From positions 26,512-90,511 of the forward strand of contig UQUJ01000003.1 in the NCBI GenBank assembly GCA_900544195.1: 64,000 bases of DNA. Direction: 5' to 3'. The position numbers were made by a program, and so were the translations under genes. Of the stretch, positions 51,380-60,455 are shown piece by piece (within the stretch, counting starts at the first letter, position 1; each line of letters begins with the position of its first letter). Source of the DNA: an uncultured Alistipes sp. GTDB taxonomy: Bacteria > Bacteroidota > Bacteroidia > Bacteroidales > UBA932. The notes beneath the pieces were generated by a model, which saw only the letters and a list, made by a program, of their open reading frames with translations, had not been told where the DNA came from and did not search any database.

Positions 51380-52410
51380 ATTCCAAAAAACTCTCCTGCC
51401 GCTTTCAAGATGTATGCCTCGGCGTCGGACGGGGCCGCCAAATCCTTGCCTATGGTCAGCTTGCCGCCTGCCGCGCACTCATGCCCGCCTCCGTTGAAGA
51501 ACCTTGCCGCGCACTCGTTCGCCGAAGTTCCGGCCTTGGATCTGACGGAAACCTTGAAGATGTCGTTTTCCTGGGTCAGGAATATGCTCATGCGCACCGA
51601 CGCGATCGACAGCGGCATGTTCACAAATCCCTCGCTTTCGCCTTTCCTGAAGTCGAACCTTTTCTGTGTCAGCTCATCCAGAATGATGTACGCCACCCCG
51701 TCCCCTGTGATCTTAAGCCGTTCGCTCATGAGAAACCCCATCAGCCTAAGGCGGTTTTCACGATAGTTGTTGTATAGCTCCGACAGGATGGCATCGCGGT
51801 TCACCCCCGCCTCGATCAGTTTGGATGCCATCTCCAGCGTGCTCGGAAAGACCGAATTCGCGAAGTTGTTGGTGTCTGTTGTCATTCCGGTAAGCAATGC
51901 GGTGGCGCAGTCCGCAGGCAATGCGGAAGCGTTCCCGGCGATGTCCGGCATCTCCATCAGAATCCAGAACAGCAGCTCGCTCGCGGAGGAGATCCCTGTC
52001 TTTGAGAACACGAGTTCAAACGATTCGGCCTCGGGATTCAGATGATGGTCAATCAGTATCTTATGCGCGCCTGAACCTCTCAACAAGCCCTCCATGTCCG
52101 CTGTCCTGGAGAAGGAGTTGCAATCCTGACAAATGATAAGGTCGCTTCCCTCGATTCTCTTCCGTGCTTCCTCACCGTTTTCATCGAACGCGATCAACTT
52201 CCCGGTTCCAATCCCTTTCGTAATGAAGGCGATTGAATCAGGGATGCTGTCCGGCACGATCAGTACCGTGTCCTTGCCCTTGACGCCTGTCAGATAGCTC
52301 AGCATGGCGGCTCCACTGCCTAAAGCATCCCCGTCCGGATGGGTGTGGACGACGATGGTGATGCGGGAAGAACTGCCCGTCAGCTTGTCTAAAATTGCGA
52401 TGTCTTTCAT
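51376..52410 (-). CDS. DHH-family phosphoesterase (NrnA-like)
   Basis: A 344-residue enzyme with the DHH features HTHPDGDALGS (about residue 20), the second motif DSFSRTAD-like stretch CQDCNSFS, DHHLNPEAE and the C-terminal DHHA1 motif GGGHECAAGG. NrnA-type enzymes degrade short RNA (nanoRNA) or pAp. It is first in a reverse operon, and ATG 52410 is chosen because the upstream frame lacks a domain. A divergent gene begins 116 bases away. Confidence 0.9.
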   Translation of the reverse strand: MKDIAILDKLTGSSSRITIVVHTHPDGDALGSGAAMLSYLTGVKGKDTVLIVPDSIPDSIAFITKGIGTGKLIAFDENGEEARKRIEGSDLIICQDCNSFSRTADMEGLLRGSGAHKILIDHHLNPEAESFELVFSKTGISSASELLFWILMEMPDIAGNASALPADCATALLTGMTTDTNNFANSVFPSTLEMASKLIEAGVNRDAILSELYNNYRENRLRLMGFLMSERLKITGDGVAYIILDELTQKRFDFRKGESEGFVNMPLSIASVRMSIFLTQENDIFKVSVRSKAGTSANECAARFFNGGGHECAAGGKLTIGKDLAAPSDAEAYILKAAGEFFGI

Positions 52411-52438
52411 TGCTGTCTGCAAAATTACAAATATTATA

Positions 52439-52469
52439 TTGCATTTCATAAATCAATTTTCTAACTTTG
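52439..52469 (+). promoter_or_regulatory. Promoter for the 52526-56114 operon
   Basis: TTG (52439-52441), 20 bases, then TAACTTTG (52462-52469). The ATG follows at 52526. It is divergent from nrnA. Confidence 0.65.
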
Positions 52470-52525
52470 TCAAGAATTGACGTATAGTCTTTTCGCAGGT
52501 AAGAAAAACATAAAAACCAAGAATA

Positions 52526-53239
52526 ATGAACAAGACACTGAAAACGATTCTCTGCATCGTACTTGCGCTTTGCGCGATCTTTTTAGTCTATGAGATCTAC
52601 GACGGCATTATGGAGCCTGTCAGATTCAACAAGGAGGTTGTGGCCAGGCAGAAGGTCGCTGTCCAGAGGCTGAAGGACATCCGTGAGCTTCAGGTAGCTT
52701 TCAAGAGCATGAACGAGAGGTTCACCGCCTCATTCGACACCCTCAAGCAGTTCTACAACAACGGCCAGATGGTTGTCCTCATGCAGGTCGGCTCGAAGGA
52801 TGACTCCCTTGCCGTGGCACACACCAACGATGTAAGGAAGTCACACAAAGGAATAACCGATGAGGGTCTTTACAAGCTCTATCAGGAAGGGGACAGGCGT
52901 CTCGTGTTCTCGATCCAGAACAAGATCGCTGTCAAGGATACCCTGTTCAACAACAGACCGGACTTCGACATCAATGCCATTGATGAGATTCCGTTCGCGA
53001 CCGAGGGCGAGACCGTGGCCGCTGTCACCAAGGTTGAGATGGACGCCATCGTGAAGAAGGTCTCAGGTGTGAACGTGCCTCTGTTCGAGGCGAAGATGCC
53101 TTGGAAGTCAATTCTTAACGGCATGAACCACCAGCTTGTTGTGAACAAAGTCGCAGAGTGCGAGGATCAGGGCCGCTACGAAGGCCTTATGGTCGGCAGC
53201 GTCACCGCGCCTAACAACAACGTGGGCAACTGGGAGTAG
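52526..53239 (+). CDS. Membrane-anchored protein of unknown function
   Basis: A 237-residue protein with one N-terminal helix (ILCIVLALCAIFLVYEIY, about residues 8-25) and an extracytoplasmic domain. The pattern RQKVAVQRLKDIRELQVAFKS starts a helical part, then a beta-rich half. It lies at the head of a run with DUF3822 and rsmD, a conserved order in Bacteroidales as I recall it. Function unknown. Confidence 0.75.
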   Translation: MNKTLKTILCIVLALCAIFLVYEIYDGIMEPVRFNKEVVARQKVAVQRLKDIRELQVAFKSMNERFTASFDTLKQFYNNGQMVVLMQVGSKDDSLAVAHTNDVRKSHKGITDEGLYKLYQEGDRRLVFSIQNKIAVKDTLFNNRPDFDINAIDEIPFATEGETVAAVTKVEMDAIVKKVSGVNVPLFEAKMPWKSILNGMNHQLVVNKVAECEDQGRYEGLMVGSVTAPNNNVGNWE

Positions 53240-53262
53240 GACGATCATCCAACTCGGAATAG

Positions 53263-53955
53263 ATGGATTGGAATCCAAAACAGAAGATTAACGGAATATC
53301 CATTCAAGTCTGCTTGAATGGATATTCTTTTAAGGTGTCGGACGGTTCGTCGGTGGAGGAGTCCGGATGGCGCGGGGCGGACACTGTCTTTACAGCCAAG
53401 GAGCTTCAGCGCCGTTATCCGCAGGTTGAGGTGTCCCTTCTGACCCCGAAGGTGGCGTTGGTCCCATCCTCATTTTTTGAAGAGTCATCCATGCGCCAAA
53501 TCCTTTCTGACACTGTCATTCTCGGAGAGGACGATGAGGTGCGTCATGTCGCGTTCCCGGAGTATGCGGCTGAACTTGTCTATTCATTGACGATAGGGGA
53601 GATGCTGTCAAGGACCATCTCGCAGGCTGTCCTTGATGCGAATGGGAGGCAGGCTGAGGTTCTTCCGGAGATGTACTGCATTCTGAAGGATCTCGGGAGG
53701 GTGGATGAATATAACAGGATAGTCGCCTCCTACGCCTCAGGCTATCTTCATCTGGGAATATCCCAGGGCAGAAACCTGCTTCTGGCCAACGTGTTCAGTG
53801 CGGCGGACTTCACGACTGCCGAGTATTTCCTGTTCATGGCGGTGAGAAAACTGCAGCTCAATCTGGAGGTCTCGTCCGTCTATTTCAGGACCCCGTTGAC
53901 CGGGGAGGAGGAGATGTCCTTGTACCGTTACTTTAAATCAGTTGAAAGGCTATGA
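53263..53955 (+). CDS. DUF3822 protein
   Basis: A 230-residue protein that fits DUF3822, a Bacteroidetes family related to the actin/ASKHA fold, with SFKVSDGSSVEESGW, KVALVPSSFFEES and ASGYLHLGISQGRNLLLANVF. It overlaps the rsmD start by four bases. The first codons contain a perfect 15-bp inverted repeat (53294-53327). Confidence 0.83.
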   Translation: MDWNPKQKINGISIQVCLNGYSFKVSDGSSVEESGWRGADTVFTAKELQRRYPQVEVSLLTPKVALVPSSFFEESSMRQILSDTVILGEDDEVRHVAFPEYAAELVYSLTIGEMLSRTISQAVLDANGRQAEVLPEMYCILKDLGRVDEYNRIVASYASGYLHLGISQGRNLLLANVFSAADFTTAEYFLFMAVRKLQLNLEVSSVYFRTPLTGEEEMSLYRYFKSVERL

Positions 53956-54494
53956 GGATAATCGGAGGAAAACTGCGCGGCAAGACAGTCAATCCACCGG
54001 CCGGCTACAAGGCCAGACCGACCACCGATTTCGCCAGGGAGGGGCTCTTCAACGTGCTTGACAACGAGTACGAGTTTGAGGACCTGAAGGTTCTGGATCT
54101 TTTCGGGGGCACAGGCGCGGTCGCGTTCGAGTTCGCCTCAAGGGGGGCGGCGAGGGTCTGGTCTGTGGAGATGGCCAGAGAGAACGCATCGTTCATCAAG
54201 ACAGAGGCACGGCGGCTTGGTCTGGACAACGTCACGATGGTGAGGGACAACGTGTTTGATTTCCTTGACATCTGCCATGAGAAGTTCGACATCGTGTTCG
54301 CCGATCCGCCTTATGCCTTGGAAGGCCTTGAGACAATCCCCGACAAGGTGTTTTCCGCCGGCATCCTCCATCCCGGATGCTATTTCATCCTGGAGCACGG
54401 TGACGAGCACTCATTCGCGGACCATCCTTGTTTTAGGAAGGAAAAGAAATACGGAAGGGTTCATTTCTCCTTTTTCAGCAAGGATGAAGAGTGA
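53952..54494 (+). CDS. rsmD: 16S rRNA (guanine966-N2)-methyltransferase RsmD
   Basis: A 180-residue methyltransferase acting on the small ribosomal subunit. It has the start MRIIGGKLRGKTV, the RPTTDFAREGLFNVL element, the SAM-binding LDLFGGTGAVAFE and the catalytic ADPPYAL. Its start overlaps DUF3822, an order common in Bacteroidetes. Confidence 0.95.
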   Translation: MRIIGGKLRGKTVNPPAGYKARPTTDFAREGLFNVLDNEYEFEDLKVLDLFGGTGAVAFEFASRGAARVWSVEMARENASFIKTEARRLGLDNVTMVRDNVFDFLDICHEKFDIVFADPPYALEGLETIPDKVFSAGILHPGCYFILEHGDEHSFADHPCFRKEKKYGRVHFSFFSKDEE

Positions 54495-54539
54495 CCGCAC
54501 TATAAAAGATAATTAGTCAACACTATAAAACTGACAACG

Positions 54540-56114
54540 ATGTACGATTCCAAGAACGGGCTTTGGATAGCCCAAAGTTCAGAAGGTCCGGTTTCCATCA
54601 TCGGAAAGATGGCGAACAGGCACGGTCTTGTGGCCGGAGCCACCGGCACCGGAAAGACGGTCACACTTCAGGTCATGGCCGAGACTTTCTGCCAGGCGGG
54701 AGTCCCTTGCTTCATGGCGGACATGAAGGGCGATCTCTCCGGAATATCCCAACCTGGACGTATGAGTGGATTCATTGAGAAGAGAATGGCGGAATTCGGA
54801 GTGGAGAACCCTATGTTTCAGGGATGTCCGGTTCGTTTCTACGATGTTTTCGGTGAGCAGGGACATCCGCTCAGATGCACGGTCTCGCAGATGGGACCCC
54901 GGTTGCTGAGCCGTATCCTCGGTCTTAATGACACCCAGGAGGGAGTGCTCAACATCGTCTTCAGAATCGCTGACGAGCGCGGACTTCTCATTCTCGACAT
55001 CAAGGACTTGCGCTCCATGCTCAATTTCGCCCTTGATCACGCGCCTGAATATTCCTCAATCTACGGCAACATCGCGTCGGCGTCGGTCGGAGCGATCCAG
55101 AGGGCTATCCTTGCACTTGAGAATGAGGGCGCCGACAAGTTTTTCGGCGAGTCGTCCTTTGATATTCAAGACCTTCTGGCCTGTGAGGGAGGAAAGGGAG
55201 TGATGAGTGTTCTGGCCGCCGACAGACTGATGATGAAGCCGAAGCTATATTCAACCTTCCTTCTTTGGCTTCTTTCGGAGTTATATTCAACTCTCCCGGA
55301 GGTCGGTGACATGGAAATGCCAAAGCTTGTGTTCTTCTTCGACGAGGCACACATGCTCTTTGACGACACGCCCAAGGCGTTGGCTGACAAGATCGAGCAG
55401 GTCGTGAGGCTTATCCGGAGCAAGGGCGTGGGTGTCTATTTCGTGACCCAGAGTCCGACTGACATTCCGGAAAGCATCCTCGGCCAGCTCGGCAACCGCG
55501 TGCAGCATGCCTTGAGGGCGTTCACCCCCAAGGATCAGAAAGCGGTGAAAGTCGCTGCGGAGACTTTCAGGGCCAATCCGGCGTTCGACACATCCGAGGC
55601 TATCATGAATCTCGGGACTGGTGAGGCTTTGGTGTCGTTTCTGGAGGCGAACGGAGCTCCGGGCGTTGTTCAGAAAGCGAAAATCCTTTTCCCGCTCAGC
55701 CAGATCGGGGCGATTGACACCTCGCAGAGAAGCCAGTTGATAAAGTCGTCCAGAATCTACGGGAAGTACGACACTCCTGTTGACCGTGAGAGCGCGTTCG
55801 AGGTGCTGCTGGAGCAGGCCCGTAAGGACGAGGAGGAAGCCGCGGCGGAGGCACAGGCCAAGGAGACCGAGAAGAAGTCCGCCAAGGGTGGCGGCCTGTT
55901 CGGCAAGCTTGCCAAGGCGGTTGTCACGGCTGTGACCGCGTCCGTAGCCGCCTCTGTCGGCACCGCTGTCTCCAACAAGGTGGCCGGCGGTAAGACCCAA
56001 AAGACCAAGAAGGTAAGCACCGGCAACAAGGTGGTGAAGAGCGCCACTTCGGCGGCCACCCGCACCGTGACCAGGGAACTGAGCCGCTCCATACTCGGGA
56101 ATCTGATTAAGTAA
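54540..56114 (+). CDS. HerA-like helicase/ATPase (DUF853)
   Basis: A 524-residue protein of the HerA-like DUF853 family with Walker A GATGTGKTVTLQ (about residue 38) and Walker B KLVFFFDEAHMLF (about 260), followed by the IPESILGQLGNRVQHALRAF motif. The C-terminal part (from about 420) is Ala/Lys-rich and basic, ending NLIK. It probably moves on DNA in repair or processing, but no direct evidence exists. The stop codon TAA is at the start of repeat A. Confidence 0.88.
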   Translation: MYDSKNGLWIAQSSEGPVSIIGKMANRHGLVAGATGTGKTVTLQVMAETFCQAGVPCFMADMKGDLSGISQPGRMSGFIEKRMAEFGVENPMFQGCPVRFYDVFGEQGHPLRCTVSQMGPRLLSRILGLNDTQEGVLNIVFRIADERGLLILDIKDLRSMLNFALDHAPEYSSIYGNIASASVGAIQRAILALENEGADKFFGESSFDIQDLLACEGGKGVMSVLAADRLMMKPKLYSTFLLWLLSELYSTLPEVGDMEMPKLVFFFDEAHMLFDDTPKALADKIEQVVRLIRSKGVGVYFVTQSPTDIPESILGQLGNRVQHALRAFTPKDQKAVKVAAETFRANPAFDTSEAIMNLGTGEALVSFLEANGAPGVVQKAKILFPLSQIGAIDTSQRSQLIKSSRIYGKYDTPVDRESAFEVLLEQARKDEEEAAAEAQAKETEKKSAKGGGLFGKLAKAVVTAVTASVAASVGTAVSNKVAGGKTQKTKKVSTGNKVVKSATSAATRTVTRELSRSILGNLIK

Positions 56115-56269
56115 CATTCAAAAAATAACCTGCATCATCTTAAGGAATCTTTTCGGTCTAGATCTCTTTTCTCATCAGTCATGTGCCACCGGCACACTCC
56201 TTCTTCAAAAAAAGATCTATCCTCGAAAATCTTCTCTTAATCTGAAGCAACTTATTTTTTTCATGTTCC
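56111..56269 (+). repeat. MITE-like repeat A, full copy (159 bp)
   Basis: It matches the copy at 14314 along its whole length, with ends GTAACATTCAAAAAATAA and TTATTTTTTTCATGTTCC, flanking TAA on both sides (56108-56110 and 56270-56272) and the hairpin TGTGCC-ACC-GGCACA. Its first bases give the upstream HerA-like gene its stop. Its right end is 23 bases from the GH2 ATG. Confidence 0.85.
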
Positions 56270-56292
56270 TAAATAACAAATAACAAATCAAA

Positions 56293-58155
56293 ATGAAGAA
56301 TTATCTTTGCACCGCTCTGGTTTTGTCCCTGATGACTGCCGGAACAGTATCGGCCCAAAGTTGGGCGCCTGCCGGCGACCGCATCAGGACGGCGTGGGCT
56401 GAGGAGGTCACGCCGGAGAATGCCCACAGGGAATATCCCCGCCCTCAGATGGTGAGGCCGGATTGGAAGTCCCTGAACGGTCTGTGGGAATATTCAATCA
56501 CCCCTAAGAACGCCGCTGTCCCGGAAAAGTTTGACGGACGGATTCTGGTTCCTTTCGCGGTGGAGTCCTCGCTTTCCGGTGTCGGACGCACATTGACACC
56601 TGACGATGCCCTTTGGTACAGGACTTCGTTCAAGGTGCCTTCCGCCTGGCGAGGCAAGCGTCTGATGCTGAACTTCGAGGCTGTGGACTGGCAGGCTGAT
56701 GTGATTGTCAACGATGTGCAGGTCGGCAGACACACGGGAGGCTACACTCATTTTTCGTTCGACATCACCCCTTACCTTAAATCCGGCGACAACACATTGG
56801 TCGTCAGGGTTGAGGATGCCACAAACAATGATTTCCAGCCTCGTGGCAAACAGGTCCGCGAACCGAAAGGCATCTGGTACACAGCGGTTTCGGGAATATG
56901 GCAGAGCGTCTGGATCGAGCCGGTCTCAAAAGCGCGGGTTACAGACTATTATGCTGTTTCGAACATAAAGGACGGGACGATGAGCGTTTCTGTGGCCACG
57001 GAAGGCATGCAGGAAGGGGATGTTGTAAGAGTAAAGTTGCTCGATGGCGGTGTGGGGTATTCGACAGAGAACGGCATCAAGGGCAATGTCCTCGCCCAGG
57101 GAAAGACTGTCCCGGACGGTACTGTGATGCTTCCTGTAAGTGATGCCAAGCTGTGGTCTCCTGATTCGCCTTACCTTTACGGACTGGAGATCTCCGTGCT
57201 TCGCGGAGGCAAGGTGATCGACTCGGTGCATGGCTACACGGCGATGAGGGAGGTTTCCCTTTATTTAAAGAACAAGAACACGAAACTGCTCGGCCTTAAC
57301 TGCCAGCCTCTGTTCCAGTTCGGCCCTCTCGATCAGGGTTGGTGGCCGGACGGACTGTACACCGCTCCGACAGACGAGGCTCTGAAATATGATATTCAGA
57401 AGACCAAGGACTTCGGATTCAACATGATCCGCAAGCACATCAAGGTTGAGCCGTCGCGCTGGTTCTACTATTGCGACCAGCTCGGAATGCTTGTTTGGCA
57501 GGACATGCCTTGCTTCGCATCCAACAATCTGAACAAATGGGTGGTACACAACTACAGTGAGGGCACGGATTTCCCTGCCACCCCTCAGGCCAAGGCCAAT
57601 TTTTATAAGGAGTGGTCCGAAATCATGGCTCAGGTGAAAAAGTTCCCGTGCATCGTGATGTGGGTGCCTTTCAACGAGGCCTGGGGACAGTTCGACACCA
57701 AGGCCGTCGTGGACTTCACGAGAGCGCAGGATCCTACAAGGCTCATCAACATGTCTTCCGGCGGCAACTGGGAGCCGGATTGCGGAGACGTGATGGACAA
57801 CCACCATTATCCTTACCCGGCGATGTACCTTTGGGAGCCTAAGATGGCTGCCGTGCTTGGGGAATATGGCGGCATAGGCCTTCCGCTTCAGGGCCATCTT
57901 TGGCAGACTGACCGCAACTGGGGCTATGTCCAGTACAAGAACGGAGACGAGGTCCTTGATGAATATGCAAGGTTCGCCGACCAGTTGATTCTCCTGATCA
58001 AGCAAGGTGTCTGCGGTGCGGTCTATACCCAGACGACAGATGTTGAGGGAGAGGTGAACGGTCTGATGACCTACGACCGTAAAGTGGTCAAGATGAATGA
58101 GGGAAAACTTCGTGAGATCAACACGAAGGTGATAGGGTCAATGCCGATAAAATAA
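56293..58155 (+). CDS. Glycoside hydrolase family 2 enzyme
   Basis: A 620-residue exported enzyme with signal peptide (1-22, ending VSAQ), a sugar-binding jelly-roll (about 60-210), an Ig-like middle domain and a TIM barrel. The acid/base Glu is in MWVPFNEAWGQF (about residue 461) and the nucleophile Glu is in LGEYGG (about 523). GH2 enzymes release beta-linked galactose, mannose or glucuronic acid. The neighbours for mannonate metabolism favour a glucuronic-acid-bearing substrate, an inference. Unusually, repeat A lies just ahead of the start. Confidence 0.85.
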   Translation: MKNYLCTALVLSLMTAGTVSAQSWAPAGDRIRTAWAEEVTPENAHREYPRPQMVRPDWKSLNGLWEYSITPKNAAVPEKFDGRILVPFAVESSLSGVGRTLTPDDALWYRTSFKVPSAWRGKRLMLNFEAVDWQADVIVNDVQVGRHTGGYTHFSFDITPYLKSGDNTLVVRVEDATNNDFQPRGKQVREPKGIWYTAVSGIWQSVWIEPVSKARVTDYYAVSNIKDGTMSVSVATEGMQEGDVVRVKLLDGGVGYSTENGIKGNVLAQGKTVPDGTVMLPVSDAKLWSPDSPYLYGLEISVLRGGKVIDSVHGYTAMREVSLYLKNKNTKLLGLNCQPLFQFGPLDQGWWPDGLYTAPTDEALKYDIQKTKDFGFNMIRKHIKVEPSRWFYYCDQLGMLVWQDMPCFASNNLNKWVVHNYSEGTDFPATPQAKANFYKEWSEIMAQVKKFPCIVMWVPFNEAWGQFDTKAVVDFTRAQDPTRLINMSSGGNWEPDCGDVMDNHHYPYPAMYLWEPKMAAVLGEYGGIGLPLQGHLWQTDRNWGYVQYKNGDEVLDEYARFADQLILLIKQGVCGAVYTQTTDVEGEVNGLMTYDRKVVKMNEGKLREINTKVIGSMPIK

Positions 58156-58167
58156 TCAACGAGCGAT

Positions 58168-58986
58168 ATGGAGAATCTTTTTGACATCAAAGGTAAGGTT
58201 GTGGTGATGACAGGCGCTTGCGGAGTGCTTGGGGCCACTATAGTGAAATATTTCGCCGCTCAGGGAGCCAAGGTGGCTCTTCTGGATCTTGACCGTGCCT
58301 CAGAAAAGGGTGAGGCTATCGTGGCCGAGATCAAGGCAGAGGGTGGAGAGGCTTGCTTCCTGCCTACCAATGTGCTTGACAAGGAGACACTTGAGGGTAA
58401 TTGCAAGGCCATCGTGGAGAAATTCGGAGGAATAGACATCCTTCTGAACGCCGCAGGAGGAAACATGGCTTCCGCGACCGTTCCGCCGGAGAAGACAATC
58501 TTCGACCTTGACGTTGACGCTGTGCGCAAGGTTGTGGATCTCAATCTGTTCGGGACTGTCCTGCCGACCATGGTCTTCGCAAAGGCGATGGTGGAGAAGA
58601 AGAAAGGCTCGATCATCAACTTCTGCAGCGAGACATCCTTGAGACCTCTTACCCGTGTGGCTGGTTATGGTGTCGCCAAGGCCGCCGTGGCCAACTGGAC
58701 CAAGTACTTGGCCGGAGAACTTGCCATCAAGTTTGGCGAGGGTTTCAGAGTCAACGCCATCGCTCCGGGATTCCTGCTCACCAACCAGAACCGTTCCCTG
58801 CTCACGAATTCTGACGGCAGTCTGACCGACCGGTCGCACAAGATTCTGGCCCACACTCCGTTCGGACGTTTCCTTGAGCCGGAGGAACTTCTCGGAACCC
58901 TCCACTGGCTGGCTTCCGATGCCTCAAAGGCCGTGACGGGAACTATCAATGTTGTGGACGGAGGTTTTGACGCATTTTCAATTTAG
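58168..58986 (+). CDS. SDR-family D-mannonate oxidoreductase (fructuronate reductase)
   Basis: A 272-residue short-chain dehydrogenase with cofactor motif TGACGVLG (about residue 16), the catalytic Ser in FCSETS and the YxxxK in GYGVAKAA. It fits the SDR type of mannonate oxidoreductase, which reduces fructuronate to mannonate, and stands between a GH2 enzyme and UxuA. The final bases, including the stop codon TAG, are part of a 17-bp palindrome. Confidence 0.78.
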   Translation: MENLFDIKGKVVVMTGACGVLGATIVKYFAAQGAKVALLDLDRASEKGEAIVAEIKAEGGEACFLPTNVLDKETLEGNCKAIVEKFGGIDILLNAAGGNMASATVPPEKTIFDLDVDAVRKVVDLNLFGTVLPTMVFAKAMVEKKKGSIINFCSETSLRPLTRVAGYGVAKAAVANWTKYLAGELAIKFGEGFRVNAIAPGFLLTNQNRSLLTNSDGSLTDRSHKILAHTPFGRFLEPEELLGTLHWLASDASKAVTGTINVVDGGFDAFSI

Positions 58987-59106
58987 CGAAACGCTAAATT
59001 GAAAATGCATTTTCTGATTCAACCCCCAGTCACTTCGTGACAGCCCCGGTGGGGCACGGGGAAAGGATTCCCCGAAACCCCTTCGGTCGCTTCGCTCCGA
59101 GTGGTG
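58972..59106. repeat. Palindrome and REP-like cluster between the oxidoreductase and uxuA genes
   Basis: First, GCATTTTCAATTTAGCG-AAA-CGCTAAATTGAAAATGC (58972-59008) is a perfect 17-bp hairpin across the stop codon. Then come GTCAC-TTC-GTGAC, CCCCGGTGGGG, a GGGGAAAGGATTCCCC stem and TCGGTCGCTTCGCTCCGA. Five palindromes in about 130 bases resemble the REP arrays of other genomes. There is no T run, so a terminator role is uncertain. Confidence 0.7.
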
Positions 59107-59161
59107 AAGACTATATATGGATTACTTGCAATACAAAAGAAATGGCTATTTTGAATTGAAA

Positions 59162-60352
59162 ATGAATAAGAATATTTTTTTGATGCGGGAGAGTTGGAGA
59201 TGGTACGGCCCCAACGACCCTATCTCCCTGGACTACATACGCCAGACCGGTGTGACGGACATCGTTCACGCGCTCCATCATATTCCTAACGGTCAGGTGT
59301 GGCCGGTCGAGGAGATCAAGGCACGCCAGAAGATGATCGCCGACTGGGGACTCACCTGGAGCGTGGTCGAGAGCGTGCCTGTGCACGAGCACATCAAGAC
59401 CCAGACAGGGGACTATCTCCAGTACATCGAGAACTACAAACAGACCCTGCGCAACCTCTCCGAGTGCGGCATCAAGTGCGTGACTTACAACTTTATGCCT
59501 GTGCTTGATTGGACCCGCACGGATCTGGACTACAGACTTCCGGACGGCTCGACCTGCCTGCGCTTCGAGCGCGCGGCCTTGCTGGCGTTCGACCTTTTCA
59601 TCCTGAAAAGACCGGGAGCGGAGAAGGAATATTCAGCCGGGGACATCGTCAAGGCGAAGGCCCGTTTCGAGAAGATGGACGCCGAGGAGATCCACAAACT
59701 CACACGCACGATGATCGCCGGTCTTCCGGGAAGCGAGGAGAGCTTCACTTTGGATCAGTTCAGAAAAGAGCTTGAGAGGTATGACGGGATTGATTCCGAA
59801 AAGCTTAGAAGCAATCTGATCTTCTTCCTGAGCCAGATCTGCCCTGTCGCCGACGAGGTCGGAGTGAGGATGGTGATCCACCCGGATGACCCGCCGTTCC
59901 CGATTCTCGGTCTTCCGAGGATACTTTCCACAGCCGAGGATTTCCGCAGGCTCATCGCCGCCGTCCCTAACTGGTCCAACGGCCTTTGCCTCTGCACCGG
60001 ATCGTTCGGCATCAGGGCCGACAACGATCTTGTCGGAATGATGCGCGAGTTTGGGGACAGGACTGATTTCGTGCATTTCAGAAGCACGAAGCGTGACGCC
60101 GAGGGCAACTATTTCGAGGACACGCACCTGGCCGGTGACGTGGATATGTACGGCATGATGAAGACCCTCCTTGAGGTGATGCAGGAGCGCAAGTTCCGTG
60201 TGTTCTGCCGTCCTGACCACGGCCACAGGATGTGCGACGACCTTCAGAAGAAATCCAACCCGGGATACTCATGCTACGGCCGAATGAGAGGCATCGCAGA
60301 GCTTCGAGGACTTCAGATGGGCATCGCAGGATCAATATATCCTGAAAAATAA
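59162..60352 (+). CDS. uxuA: Mannonate dehydratase
   Basis: A 396-residue enzyme that removes water from D-mannonate to give 2-keto-3-deoxygluconate. RESWRWYGPNDPISLDYIRQTG is the family start; NFMPVLDWTRTDL, VRMVIHPDDPP and CRPDHGHRM hold metal-site residues. ATG 59162 is preferred over the upstream in-frame ATG 59117. It works with the oxidoreductase upstream in glucuronate breakdown. KDG kinase and aldolase genes are not visible. Confidence 0.93.
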   Translation: MNKNIFLMRESWRWYGPNDPISLDYIRQTGVTDIVHALHHIPNGQVWPVEEIKARQKMIADWGLTWSVVESVPVHEHIKTQTGDYLQYIENYKQTLRNLSECGIKCVTYNFMPVLDWTRTDLDYRLPDGSTCLRFERAALLAFDLFILKRPGAEKEYSAGDIVKAKARFEKMDAEEIHKLTRTMIAGLPGSEESFTLDQFRKELERYDGIDSEKLRSNLIFFLSQICPVADEVGVRMVIHPDDPPFPILGLPRILSTAEDFRRLIAAVPNWSNGLCLCTGSFGIRADNDLVGMMREFGDRTDFVHFRSTKRDAEGNYFEDTHLAGDVDMYGMMKTLLEVMQERKFRVFCRPDHGHRMCDDLQKKSNPGYSCYGRMRGIAELRGLQMGIAGSIYPEK

Positions 60353-60455
60353 TGCCCGTTGTTTATGTTTTGATTCTCGCTGTTGATGCGTTCTCACCCT
60401 GATGACGTTCCATACAGATCAAGACAGTTTCTTGGACTAATAGAAGATATTCACC

